Part shown: in pieces, positions 11,442 through 22,158 of the stretch
Layout: each line of letters starts with the position of its first letter
Numbering within the stretch: the first letter of the stretch is position 1
From: Ehretia macrophylla
Lineage: Eukaryota; Streptophyta; Magnoliopsida; Boraginales; Ehretiaceae
NCBI GenBank assembly: GCA_037974665.1
Contig: CM075769.1
Location: 78,701,190-78,765,189 of the forward strand
Reading direction: 5' to 3'
Length of the DNA stretch: 64,000 nucleotides
The notes under the pieces: model-generated
What the model saw: only the letters and a program-made list of their open reading frames with translations
Database searches by the model: none
What the model was told of the DNA's origin: nothing
Program-made: the position numbers and the translations under genes

Positions 11442-11560
11442 AGGGTGCAACACAAGGACTTCCTAGGGGGTCACCCATCCTAGTACTAAACTCGCCCAAG
11501 CACGCTTAACTTCGGAGTTCTGATGGGATCTGTTGTATTAGTGCTGGTATGATTGCGCCC
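11442..11560 (-). rRNA. 5S rRNA gene copy 18
   Basis: Differences: GAGGGTGC, ACACAAGG, CCTAGGGGG, TACTAAACTCG, ATCTGTTGTATT and GATTGCGCCC. Diverged but full length. Confidence 0.94.
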
Positions 11561-12118
11561 GTCATGTTGCGGGCACAAATCCTTTATGTGTTAATGGTTC
11601 ACAGTGCCAGCCTAGAGAGATGGCCCATTCAAAAGGCCCAATGTGCTTAACGACAACCCATCCACTTCAACAACACATCATCCTCGCAAGACGTGATATC
11701 GACACATTTTAAGGCCCTCTAATGGCCCGCGAGTTAGGTTGTTGTCCTTTTAATAGCTCACGACGTACGATCCGGGACGAAAAAACAGAGCAAAAGAAGA
11801 AAAGTGGAATGAAACTGATGAAAACGTTCGATTTTGGGCTCCAAAAATGGGTACAACAAGCAAGCTGGCTGCCCCCTTCGTAGAGCTCTCGGAGAGGTTT
11901 GCAACGGTATGCTGTACGCTGTGTAACTCCTTACGGATCAAAAGTTATGGGCACCGGAGCGACGGAGACCTGGTCACAAACCCTACGCCCTTGGCTTGCG
12001 GGCCCGGCCTCTATGTGAAGCGAAGTTGTCTTGCCCAATGTTCCGTGGGATTCGGTAATATAGATTTGGTGGATAAAGTATCTTGGCAACCCTAACCAAG
12101 GCAAAAAAATTTGAGAAC

Positions 12119-12237
12119 GGGGTGCAACACGAGGACTTCCTAGGGGGTTACCCATCCTAGTACTACTCTCGCCCAAGCACGCTTAACTTCGGAGTTCTGA
12201 TGGGATCCGGTGCATTAGTGCTGGTATGATCGCACCC
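12119..12237 (-). rRNA. 5S rRNA gene copy 19
   Basis: Only CCTAGGGGGTTACCC differs from consensus (two changes in or beside the C box). Confidence 0.96.
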
Positions 12238-12795
12238 GTCATGTTGAGGGCACAATTCCTATATGTGTTAACGGTTCACAGTGCCAGCCTAGAGAGATGG
12301 CCCATTCAAAAGACCCAATGGGCTTAACGACAAACCATCCGCTTCAACAACGCAGCAACCTCGCAAGACGTGATATCGACACGTTGTAGGGACCTCTGAT
12401 GTCCCGCGAATCATGTTGTCGTGCTTTTAACAGCTCACGACGTACGACCCGGGATAGAAAAATGGAGCAAAAGAAGAAAAGTGGACTGAAACTGATGAAA
12501 ACGTTAGATTGTGGGCTCCAAAAATGGGCACAGCGAGCAATCTGGCTGCCCCAGTCGTAGAGCTCTCGGAGAGCTTTTCAATGGTATGTTGTGCGCCACG
12601 TAACTCCTTACGGATCAAAAGTTATGGGCACCGGAGTGACGGAGACCACGTCACAAACCCTACGCCCTCAGTTTGCTGGCCCAGCCTCTACGTGGAGCGA
12701 AGTTGGCTTGCCCAATGTTCCGTGAGATTAAGTAATAGAGATTTGGTGGATAAAGTATCTTGGCAACCCTGACCAGGGCAAAAAAAATTGAAAAG

Positions 12796-12914
12796 GGGGT
12801 GCAGCACGAGGACTTCCCTGAGGGTCACCCATCCTAGTACTACTCTAGCCCAAGCACGCTTATTTTCGGAGTTCTGATGGGATCTGGTGCATTAGTGCTG
12901 GTATGATCGCACCC
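12796..12914 (-). rRNA. 5S rRNA gene copy 20, A-box variant
   Basis: Same variant set as copy 17: TGCAGCACG, CCCTGAGGG, CTAGCCC, CGCTTATTTTCGG and ATCTGG. Confidence 0.94.
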
Positions 12915-12975
12915 GTCATGTTGAGGGCACCATTCCATAATGTGTTAACAGTTCACAGTGCCAACCTAGAGGGAT

Positions 12976-13015
12976 GGCCATTCAAAAGGCCCAATGGCCA
13001 TTCAAAAGGCCCAAT
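12976..13015. repeat. 20-bp tandem duplication in a 5S spacer
   Basis: GGCCATTCAAAAGGCCCAAT occurs twice in direct succession (12976-12995 and 12996-13015). Other spacers have it once. It accounts for the 695-bp length of this unit. Confidence 0.95.
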
Positions 13016-13490
13016 AGCCTTAACGACAACCCATCCGCTTCAACAACGTAGCATCCTCACAAGATGTGATATCGAGACATTGTAGGGCCCTCTGATGTCG
13101 TGCGAGTCATGTTGTCTTCCTTTTAACAGCTCACGACGTACGATCCATGACGAAAAAACAGAGCAAAAGAAGAAAAGTGGATTGAAACTGATGAAAACGT
13201 TCGATTTTGGGCTCCAAAAAGGGCAGAGCGAGCAAGCTCGATGCCCCTGTCGTAGAGCTCTCTGAGAGCTTTGCAACGGTATGATGTGCGCTACGTAACT
13301 CCTTACGGATCAAAAGTTATGGGCACCGGAGCGATGGAGACCTGGTCACAAACCCTACGCCCTCGGTTTGCGGGCCCGACCTCTATGTGAAGCGAAGTTG
13401 TCTTGCCCAATGTTCCGTGGGATTCACTAATAGAGATTTGGTGGATAAAGTATCTTGGCAACCCTAACCAGGGCAAAAAAAATTGAAAAG

Positions 13491-13609
13491 GGGGTGCAGC
13501 ACGAGGACTTCCCAGGGGGTCACCCATCCTAGTACTACTCTCGCCCAAGCACGCTTATTTTCGGAGTTCTGATGGGATCCGGTGCATTAGTGCTGGTATG
13601 ATCGCACCC
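13491..13609 (-). rRNA. 5S rRNA gene copy 21, A-box variant
   Basis: Carries TGCAGCACG and the A-box variant CGCTTATTTTCGG. The C-box side is the usual CCCAGGGGG, unlike copies 17, 20 and 23. Confidence 0.95.
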
Positions 13610-14167
13610 GTCACGTTGAGGGCACAATTCCTATATGTGTTAACAGTTCACAGTGCCAGCCTAAAGAGATGGCCCATTCAAAAGGCCCAATGGGCTTAAC
13701 GACAACCCATCCGCTTCAACAACGCTGCATCCTCGCTAGACGTGATATCGACACGTTGTATGGCCCTCTGATGTCCCGCGAGTCAGGTTGTCGTCATTTT
13801 AACAGCTCACGACATACGATCCGGGACGAAAAAATAGAGCAAAAGAAGAAAAGTGGACTAAAACTGATTAAAACGTTCGATTTTGGGCTGCAAAAAGGGG
13901 TAAAGCGAGGAAGCATGCTGCCCCTGTCGTAGAGCTCTCAGAGAGCTTTGCAACGGTATGCTGTGCGCCGTGTAACTCCTTACAGATCAAAAGTTATGGG
14001 CACCGAAGCGACGGAGGCCTTGTCATAAGCCCTACGCCCTCAGTTTGCCGGTTGAGCCTCTACATGACGCGAAGTTGTCTTGCCCAATGTTTTGTGGGAT
14101 TCGGAAATAGAAATTTTGTGGATAAAGTATCTTGGAAACCCTAACCAGCGCAAAAAAAATTGAAAAC

Positions 14168-14285
14168 GGAGGCAACACGAGGACTTCCCAGGGGGTTACC
14201 CATCCTAGTACTACTCTCGCCCAAGCACCCTTAACTTTAGAGTTCTGATGGGATCCGCTGCATTAGTGCTGGTATGATTGTACCC
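14168..14285 (-). rRNA. 5S rRNA gene copy 22, altered 3' end
   Basis: The 3' end reads CGGAGGCAAC for GGGGTGCAAC, weakening helix I. It also has GGTTACCC, GCACCCTTAACTTTAG, ATCCGCTG and GATTGTACCC. Probably not functional. Confidence 0.92.
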
Positions 14286-14842
14286 GTCATGTTGCGGGCA
14301 CAATTCCATTATGTGTTTATGGTTCACAGTGCCAACCTAGAGAGATGGCCCATTCAAAAGGCCCATTGTGCTTAACGACAACCCATCCGCTTCCACAACG
14401 CAGCATCCTCGCAAGACGTGATATCGACACATTTTAGGGCCCTTTGATGTCTCGCGAGTCAGGTTTTCGTCCTTTTAATAGCTCACGACGTACGATCCGG
14501 GACGGAAAAACAGAGCAACAGAAGAAAAGTGGACTGAAACTGATGAAAACGTTCGATTTTGGGCTCCTCAAATATGCACAGCGAGCAAGCTGGCTGCCAC
14601 CTTCGTAGAGCTCCCAGAGAGCTTTGCAATGGTGTGCCGTGCGCCGCGTAACTCCTTACGGATCAAAAGTTATGGGCACCGAAGCGACGGAGACCTGGTC
14701 ACAAACCCTACGCCCTCGGTTTGCGGGCCCGGCCTCTACGTGAAGCGAAGTTGTCTTGCCCAATGTTCTGTAGGATTCGGTAATAGAGATTTGGTGGATA
14801 AAGTACCTTGGCAACCCTAACCAGGGCAAAAAAAATTGTAAA

Positions 14843-14961
14843 GGGGTGCAGCACGAGGACTTCCCTGAGGGTCACCCATCCTAGTACTACTCTATCCCAA
14901 GCACGCTTATTTTCAGAGTTCTGATGGGATCCGGTGCATTAGTGCTGGTATGATCGTACCC
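14843..14961 (-). rRNA. 5S rRNA gene copy 23, A-box variant
   Basis: TGCAGCACG, CCCTGAGGG, CTATCCC and CGCTTATTTTCAG link it to copies 17 and 20. The A-box change is the same; it adds CGTACCC. Confidence 0.94.
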
Positions 14962-15519
14962 GTCATGTTGAGGGCACAATTCCTATATGTGTTAACGGTT
15001 CACAGTGCCAGCCTAGAGATATGGCCCATTCAAAAGGCCCAATGGGCTTAAGGACAACCCATCTGCTTCAACAACGCAGCATCCTCGCAAGACGTGATAT
15101 CGACACATTGTTGGGCCCTCTAATGTCCCGCGAGTCAGGTTGTCATCCTTCTAACAGCTCACGACGTACGATCCGAGACGAAAAAAAAGAACAAACGAAG
15201 AAATGTGGACTGAAACTGATGAAAACGTTCGATTTTGGGCTTCAAAAATGGGCACAGCGAGCAAGCTAGCTGCCCCCGTCGTAGAGCTCTCAAAGAGCTT
15301 TGCAACGGTATGCTGTGCGCCGCGTAACTCCTCACGGATAAAAAGTTATGGGCATCGGAGCGACGGTGACCTGGTCACATGCCCTACGCCCTCGGTTTGC
15401 TGGCGCAACCTCCACGTGAAGCGAAGTTGTCTTGCCCAAGGTTCCGCGGGATTCGATAATAGATATTTGGTGGATAAAGTATCTTGTCAACCCTAACCAG
15501 GGCAAAAAAAATTGAAAAT

Positions 15520-15638
15520 GGAGTGCAACACGAGGACTTCCTAGGGGGTCACCCATCCTAGTACTACTCTCGCCCAAGCACGCTTAACTTCAGAGTTCTG
15601 ATGGGATCTGGTGCATTTGTGTTGGTATGATCGCATCC
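15520..15638 (-). rRNA. 5S rRNA gene copy 24, beside the LTR insertion
   Basis: Differences: GAGTGCAAC, CCTAGGGGG, TTCAGAG, ATCTGGTGCATTTGTG and CGCATCC. The upstream AT box is disrupted (CCTACATTG) and about 81 bp of spacer is missing at 15687, just before the retrotransposon. Copy 29 shares several of these rare variants. Confidence 0.94.
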
Positions 15639-15740
15639 GTCATGTTGAGGGCACAATTCCTACATTGTTAATGGTTCACAGTGCCAGACGTGATATCGAC
15701 ACGTTGTAGGGCCCTCTGATGTGAGGCCCGACCCCGAATA

Positions 15741-16185
15741 ACGTGTGTTACCTTGATTTGCGTGCCATAGACCCCTAATTGTATGACCGACCTTGGATTA
15801 CATGTCCTGTCTTGGTTTTCGTGCATACCTCGTCATATGTGTCTTGACCTAGAATAGTGTGCCCTAATCCCCGACTCACGTGCGGTACCTAGAAATATGT
15901 GCCATGATCTCGATGTACGTGCGTTACCTCGTTTCGTGTGCCCTAAGCTTTAACTACGTACCTTAACCTAGGTTTAAGAGTCATACCTCGATTTGCGCGG
16001 ATTACATTGAATTACATGCCTTGTATTGGTTTACGTGCATTCACCTAGGATTGCGTGCATTAGTCTTGAAGTCCGTGTCTTACCTCGTAGTTCGTGTCTA
16101 CCTCGTGATTCGTGCCCTGTATTGATTTATGTGTGTGTCTAGTAGTGCGTGCCCTAGACTTAGGAAAGCGTGCCCGCACGCTAAT
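15741..16185 (+). repeat. Degenerate tandem repeat of about 20 bp in the LTR
   Basis: About 22 imperfect copies of a word like ACGTGCNTTACCTNGATTT, each 18-22 bp. Many copies carry GTGCC or ACGTG cores. The same repeat fills the start of the 3' LTR (about 26537-26975) and, inverted, of the nested LTR (about 25745-26195). The solo LTR at 52449 has a shorter version. Confidence 0.8.
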
Positions 16186-16519
16186 CAATAAAGAATCCTA
16201 CACAAAGCACTAGACTATAAAATAATCCTACAAACACCACTAACTATTATTATAATCCTAATTCAAATCTCTACAAAATCCACTAACACCTAAATATTAT
16301 ATTTTAAACTCACTACAAGACAAAATCTCACAAACCTCTAAACATATCCTATATTCTATTCTACCTAAAATCCCTAAATACCCAACATTCTCTTACACAC
16401 ATGTTAAAACAATTCAAAAGATGACACAAATCTGAATTTTTGCACGCCCAAGGCCAACATATGCATCAACTTTTGCAAAAGCCTCATTTTTCTCTCATTT
16501 CTCCTACTTTCCTCACATT

Positions 16520-16548
16520 TTCTCTCTCTCCCTCTCACTCTCTCTCTC
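16520..16548 (+). repeat. CT microsatellite in the LTR
   Basis: A run of CT/CCT repeats (TCTCTCTCTCCCTCTCACTC and on). Counterparts lie at about 27312-27342 in the 3' LTR and, as GA, at about 25212-25240 in the nested LTR. Confidence 0.85.
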
Positions 16549-18394
16549 CATTTCGGTTTTGGCTGAGTTCTCTCCACCTCTTAGCTCATCTTCATCATCC
16601 TATGGTGCATCAAGACAAACCACAAGCAAAGAAACTCACCCAAGCAAGCTAGGATGCAAGAAACACACATGCAAGCATTTTGAGTCACCATTTTCGGCCT
16701 TGGTGAGTTTTTAAGCTTCCATTTCTTTTCTTCTTGTTCTAACCTTATGCATGTGCTAAGAGATTGATCACTAAGCTAGGAAAAATAGAGAAAAACAAGT
16801 TGGAATATAAGCTAAGCAACAAGAAGAAGAGATTTGAGCTTCAACAAGGTTTTTGAGCATTTTTTGGGTTGATTGCAAAGGTGAGGGCTAAAACCTTTTG
16901 AAAACTCTTCAAAAATCCACATGCATGCTAATAAATGTGTGTATTTGCTTCTGTACTTGAGCTATATGGTCGTTCATAAGCTTAAACAACCATGCATGGC
17001 AAGATCTTGGCTTGAAAATGATGCTAGGTGAAGTCGAAATTGTTGACAGCTCTCTGACCAGTCTGTTCGAGGTACGTTTAGCTAGGAAAATGATGTTAAA
17101 AATGCATGAAAATTGGTAGGTGACTAGATTGGACAGTTGTGAACATTTTTCCCAGAAATATACCGAAGCTAATTTTGACTCTAAGGTCCTCAAAATGGCA
17201 AATCATTAAAATGTGACCAAATTTGGAAATCTGGAAAAATGAATCAGGTTTTGGCAGATGCACTGACCTTGTGGAACGAACCATATTTGACTTAGTAAAT
17301 GTTTTCCAAAATGCATGATATTTGGTGTGCTGCTAGATTTTTCAGTTCTGGACAATTTTGTCAGAAATGGACCAAGGCTAAAACTAACCCTAAGGAGCTC
17401 AAAAACGTCAATTTCTGAAAAGTGTGCAAATCTGGACAGTTTTGTGTTATTCCACTGTTTCGGCTATATCTAATGATCCCGAACTCAAATTGAGCAAGGT
17501 TTATTTCTGATTTTAGTTAACTTCTTAAGCTTTAATTTGACATCTTATTCACTGAATTTGGAGATTGTTTGCTTATCCGATTGATTGTGAGAAGACAGCC
17601 TATTGCAGTAAGGGTTTCACTTAATGTTGTGCTTAGAAAATTGTTGTGACTCCTCTTGTTGAATTAAATGCTTGGGATTATAGCTACGGGATGTTGTGTG
17701 GACTGTTTTGAATGTTTGAGGATGTTGAATTAAATGATGCATGGTTTGAGATTGACTTTGAGTTGGGTTGAGGCTCAAATTGCACGAATATACATGACAT
17801 GGAAACCCTAATGACTAGGTAGTTTTGCTAAGTATTGATCAATTGGACATTGTGTGGGAATTATATGCTTAGTGGGCTGCCCGTAAATGTCTTATAACTT
17901 CAAATGTGATTTTGACCATTGCATGTTGACAAATAAGCTTTTCTTGCACCCGAACCCATGATTGATGTCATTGCATGTTGAATAATCGTATCACTTGATT
18001 ACGTGGACTTCGAAATGAGTTATATGGCTTGACTTGCATGTGTTACATGGCTGCCCGTTTAATGTTCATATGACTCTATGTGTTCTACAAGTGAAATTTC
18101 ATGTCAAGCATGTGTCGTTCGTTTACTTGGCAATATGTGATCTTGAAATTGCTCGGAGGCAACCTACTTTGTTGTCCTCTTAATGTGAATTGTTAAAAGA
18201 TATTCAATGGTTTATTTGAACATGATTACTTGGCTGCCCGTTAAAGTTTAATTGCTTTCAAATGGATATATGAAATGATTATATGTTCTTACAATGCCTT
18301 ATATGCCAATATGTCAAAATGTGATCATATACTTGCTCGGAGGCAAGCTACTTTGTTGACCTCCTAATGTGAAATGTTAAATGACATAAATGTG

Positions 18395-18610
18395 CATTGC
18401 ATACGAGGTTGCAACCTTTCATTGTGGCATGGTAGCGTTTCACGAACGCCGGGCGGCATAGGGCTTGCCGGTGCTCCCGTGACTACCATGGTCCAATTTC
18501 CCCTCTCGCTTGGTATTCCACCCTTGGAGAGTTGGGTCGTAGGTTTCGGGGTACATCCGGAGTACACCCAATTGGGAGCGATAAGGGGATTATTGAAGTC
18601 GGGCGCAACA
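18395..18610 (+). other. GC-rich conserved LTR block with inverted repeat
   Basis: Markedly more GC-rich than the rest of the LTR and conserved in all copies here (23155-23350 inverted, 29195-29405, 54885-55080). CATGGTAG at 18428-18435 pairs with CTACCATG at 18483-18490. It is followed by GAGAGTTGGGTCGTAGG and GGGGTACATCCGGAGTACAC. No coding function is supported. A structured RNA or packaging/dimerisation role is possible but unproven. Confidence 0.55.
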
Positions 18611-18859
18611 ATTGTATCGAAATTGAAATTGAGAGTAACCACTAACCGTATCCTTTTACTGTGTGTATAAGTACTCTCACTTGGTTCCTAGACAACCTCG
18701 GGAAGGAAAGACTGGTATTTCTGTTCCTTTACTTGATTTTACTGTTATATTCATGTTTGAAAAAGGGATTTTCATAAATTGAACCAAAAAATGAGTTTCA
18801 AAACATATTTCTTGTTCCTCCTCGCTGAGTTCATAAGGACTCACCCTCTTTTTATCACA

Positions 18860-18922
18860 GGTGAAGAAGAACAGGTACAGGTACCCGAGGACAACGTGCC
18901 TATCGATGATTCCTTGGAGTGA
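18860..18922 (+). other. Splice-acceptor-like site plus conserved 20-codon frame in the LTR
   Basis: CACCCTCTTTTTATCACAG, a pyrimidine-rich tract ending in AG, precedes a 63-bp acidic frame that begins GEEE and ends SLE before TGA. The same frame, length and stop occur at 29651-29713, 55358-55420 and, on the minus strand, 22793-22855, despite substitutions. It could be a terminal exon joined to a spliced transcript. There is no ATG, so it is not called a gene. Confidence 0.4.
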
Positions 18923-19566
18923 TTGCCTGTCCCTACGTGCTTTTGTGCCTTGCCTGAAAGTGGTTGCTATATGGATGTTGTGTTTGATTGCAACTATTCA
19001 TTTTATTGATGTAAATGACCCCGTTGTAATTTGGGTCTAATTCTGGGATTGTACTATCTATAACCGGACGAACTTTTATTTGGTTGTTTGCTTTCGTTTT
19101 CTTCATTAGTAGTTATCGTAGGCATTCAAGCCACTAGATGAGCAATCAACTAAGTTAATTCTATCTAATTTCACTTAGGTGCTCATTTGCAAACTAAAGG
19201 ATAATAGGTACTTGCATGATAGGAAATTGACAAATAAACGGGACATAGTTATCATGTTAGGCTTATTAACCAAACGAGACTTTCAAGATAAACTAGTAGG
19301 CAAATCGGTTGGTGACAAATAGGAGTCCTTAATGGAATTGGATTAATGATTGGAATAATTGAGGCATTTAGAGATTTAGGTCAAACCAAAGAGCCCAATT
19401 ACAGCCGTTATGCTGCCGGTTTGCCGAAAAATTTTGAAGTTTAGTCCAAAACGTTAAGTGTTTAATATTTATAAATAGTGAAGTATGTGATATTACCTGA
19501 ATGTTTAGATCACACCCTAGTATAACCTTCATAAGCCGGGTTGGGGCATGACACTTTATAGTAGAA

Positions 19567-19578
19567 TGGTATCAGAGC
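19567..19578 (+). other. Primer-binding site, tRNA-iMet
   Basis: TGGTATCAGAGC, the complement of the 3' end of plant initiator methionine tRNA, lies 13 bp after the end of the 5' LTR. It primes minus-strand DNA synthesis in most plant Ty3/Gypsy and Ty1/Copia elements. Confidence 0.93.
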
Positions 19579-22158
19579 TTAGTTTAGTAACTAGGCGTTA
19601 GTCGGGTTCAACTCTCGGACCATGTGTAGAAGTCCTAAGATAATTATGATGTCTTGTTTATATGTGTTAATGTGTGCTAATGTGCTTTTATTGCTTTGAG
19701 AATTGAATACTATGTGCCTTTGTGGACTATATGTATTATGTGTCATGCACACCGACACGTTAGTGCCCTCAATAATGCATGCATGCTTTTATACTCCTTC
19801 CTTCATACATGTGCATGTTATATAACCGTGAATGACTGTTTATACACATAGATAGTTAGGATTAGGACTTTTAGGGAAGTGAATTTGTGCAGGACGAACG
19901 AAAAGGCTCGGTTAGAGATTTCTGGCATCTTTACAGGTACTCAATAGATCGTATATATTATTGGATATGTATATATAAAATGCGTAACACAGGTATAATT
20001 GTTGAGGTAAAGTTATCTCTTTATCTTTGGAATACCTATACCTGTAATTAAGTTATCAATTTTGTAGCCATAAAGTTCTTGATTCTGTTAAACCGTTCTT
20101 CTAATTGTGGTTCAAGAATAAATGTTAAGGACATACAACTTTCCTTAGATATAAGAATATACTATTGGAGATGTGGAGTAGTATATATATATTCACATGC
20201 TTATAATGGAAGTTTGACTTAGGAGCTGCTTTTGAATCAAATTCTTATATCTTCAAATGGTATAATAGACTATTTATATGATTGAATCCTTACTTGATTG
20301 GAATTAAGCATCGTTGAACCTAATAAGGTGTATATTAATGAGTTTCAAGTTCACTCAATGGTAAGATTGTGACCTAGAAATTAAGAGATGAACTCGTGGA
20401 AATGGACGATAGGGGTTAGATTATTAAGGCGTGAATAATGTGTTTAAGTTACTTAACAATGGATGACCAAAAGACATGTAGGCAACTCTGGAGACCGAAT
20501 TTAACAAGGTTGATGATTCTTTAATACAACAAGATATAAGGATGCTGGAATCAAGGAATTCACGTAGCTAGAACTCGTGTTTGGAAAGCTGCACCTAAAT
20601 TGTTAGGTCGGATAGAAGTGTAAGGAATTGAATTATACATTAGATGACTAACATTGCTAAAGGTCCTAAGTTGGATATTGGTGATATTAAGAATCATGGT
20701 ATTAAATTGTTGCCCCTCGGATTTAGTTATGATTATGCGAAATAAGTCATTCTATGCACTCGTTATTTGGATACCCTAAAGGATATTAGGAAGCATATAT
20801 CCCTAAGTATTACCGATGGACCTAATATATAAACCATGGAAATGAGATTAAAGCATTCGGTTACAAAGTGGAGTCGTTAGGGTATGATTAGTAATCCTAA
20901 ATAGCTAATAGTGAGTATGCATGATGATTCATGGTGAACCCTAGGGCCTAAGGTCAATGAGTCTTGATGCTCTTAGCTAGTTGAACATGTAAATGAGAAG
21001 AGTAAGATTTCATATAGTTAAGATAGATATGAATTAGAGTTACGATGACCCAAGAGGTTGTTGTTAGACAACCGTATTTAAGTGCACCGTTTCACTTCTA
21101 AAAACAAGCGGTTGGTAAACTTCGAATCGTGGTCGTTGAATAGAGGGTGAATCTTGTAGTGATAGTTAAATAAGTGGTTGATTACTTTTGAAGTTCTATT
21201 AGGTTATGTTGAAGGATGCCTCGTGATCATAATTCTTATGTTGATACAACCCTGAAGTTATCTCGCGTAAGTATTTTATGAGCTAGATCATTTCGGTACC
21301 CATTTATAGCCCTAGGATTGTTGTTGTACGGCTGGTAACCTAGTAGAGCATTGATATCACCTACATGGCGATGAACCCAGCTTGGTAACATTAATGTCGA
21401 AGATATATTGGCGGGCATTAAGTATTCGAAGGAATGACTAGGTCGCTAAATGAGTAGGACCATTGTCTTCTTAAGTATGACGTAACCTTGGATTGAGGTG
21501 AGTGGAATTTATTTGAGGTTGAAACTAATCGCCTTAGGAGTTTTGGATAAGATTAAAAGAAAATTCTGAAGTCTCGTGACTTGAAGATAGAGATTCGAAT
21601 AAGGAAATAAATTGTGGATCACAAGCTGATGAATTTTACTTGTAAGAGTTGAACTAGTGCTACATGATTAGTTACTCATGCAATTTCAATGGAAATTTGT
21701 TGGTGGTACTTAATAAATCTTAGAGTTTGAGTTTCATGAACCTCAACAGTCTTTCTCCTTGATTACGGGCATGAAGGTTAACGAAGCTGGGAAAGGATGT
21801 TAGCGAATAGGAGCCTATGATCGGGAGACTAGTCATTAGAAGATTTGCTAATCTAATGTACCTGCGAGATAAGAAGGACTATAATACCATCGATAGATGA
21901 CGATTTGAGATGGATTAGTTTGTTTGGAGTGTTTTTCCTGAAAATAGAGTCGTATTGTGGAAATGACCCATAACACGTGTATGTCCTAGGTGTTAATAAT
22001 TTTGAAGCTAGTTGATAGAATATGTAAATCTGATATAGATCTATCATCTTGAAATTAGCGTATGTCACCCTAGGATCATGGAATTATTGTGATATTCCTT
22101 TTGAGGTATGAATGCAAGATTGACACAACATGAGTAATGATTTTGGAGTTACAGTTCT
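19579..22158 (+). mobile_element. Retrotransposon internal region, left part, non-coding
   Basis: About 2.6 kb of AT-rich sequence with frequent stops in all frames; the longest open frames are about 60-70 codons. I see no gag zinc knuckle, protease, reverse transcriptase or integrase motif. It is either an intrinsically non-coding LARD interior or a heavily decayed gag-pol remnant. It ends at the GTTCT target duplication (22154-22158) of the nested LTR. Confidence 0.8.

Larger units (their letters stand above)
10451..15719 (-). repeat. 5S rDNA tandem array, class B units (8 genes)
   Basis: Period about 677 bp. Class B spacers differ from class A by linked markers: GATTTTGGGC for GATTTTGAGC, TACGTGAAGCGAAG for CACGTGAAGAGAAG, CCCAATGTTCCG for CCCAAGGTGCCG, ATAGAGATTTGG for ATAGAAATGTGG, ACCAGGGC for ACCGGAGC, and TGATGTCCCGCGAGTCAGG for the class A version. 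One unit (12796 to 13491) is 695 bp because 20 bp of spacer is duplicated. The last spacer, at 15687, has lost about 81 bp and is then cut by the retrotransposon at 15720. Confidence 0.95.
15720..19553 (+). repeat. 5' LTR of the retrotransposon
   Basis: 3834 bp, TGTGAGGCCC to GGGGCATGACA. Contents in order: a degenerate tandem repeat of about 20 bp (15741-16185); an AT-rich stretch with TATAAAATAA at about 16216; a CT microsatellite; a middle AT-rich part with no recognised motif; a GC-rich block with an inverted repeat (18395-18610); a splice-acceptor-like signal followed by a 20-codon frame (18860-18922); and an AT-rich end. In a 270-bp stretch compared base by base with the 3' LTR I saw about three differences, with more in the CpG-rich first 150 bp. 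The insertion therefore looks fairly young. Confidence 0.94.

Noticed and set aside
16214..16226. TATAAAATAA as the LTR promoter TATA box
   Set aside because: The region is AT-rich throughout and the solo LTR has CTATTAAACAATCC there; without transcript data the site is not distinguishable from background.
18364..18670. Overlapping open frames of 90-100 codons on both strands in the GC-rich LTR block (also at 22997-23411 and 29213-29461)
   Set aside because: The frames are not kept between copies: starts, stops and lengths change with small indels. Low stop density follows from higher GC content.
19579..22158. Decayed gag-pol gene in the internal region
   Set aside because: I looked for the zinc knuckle, protease, reverse transcriptase and integrase signatures in the sequence and could not support any.
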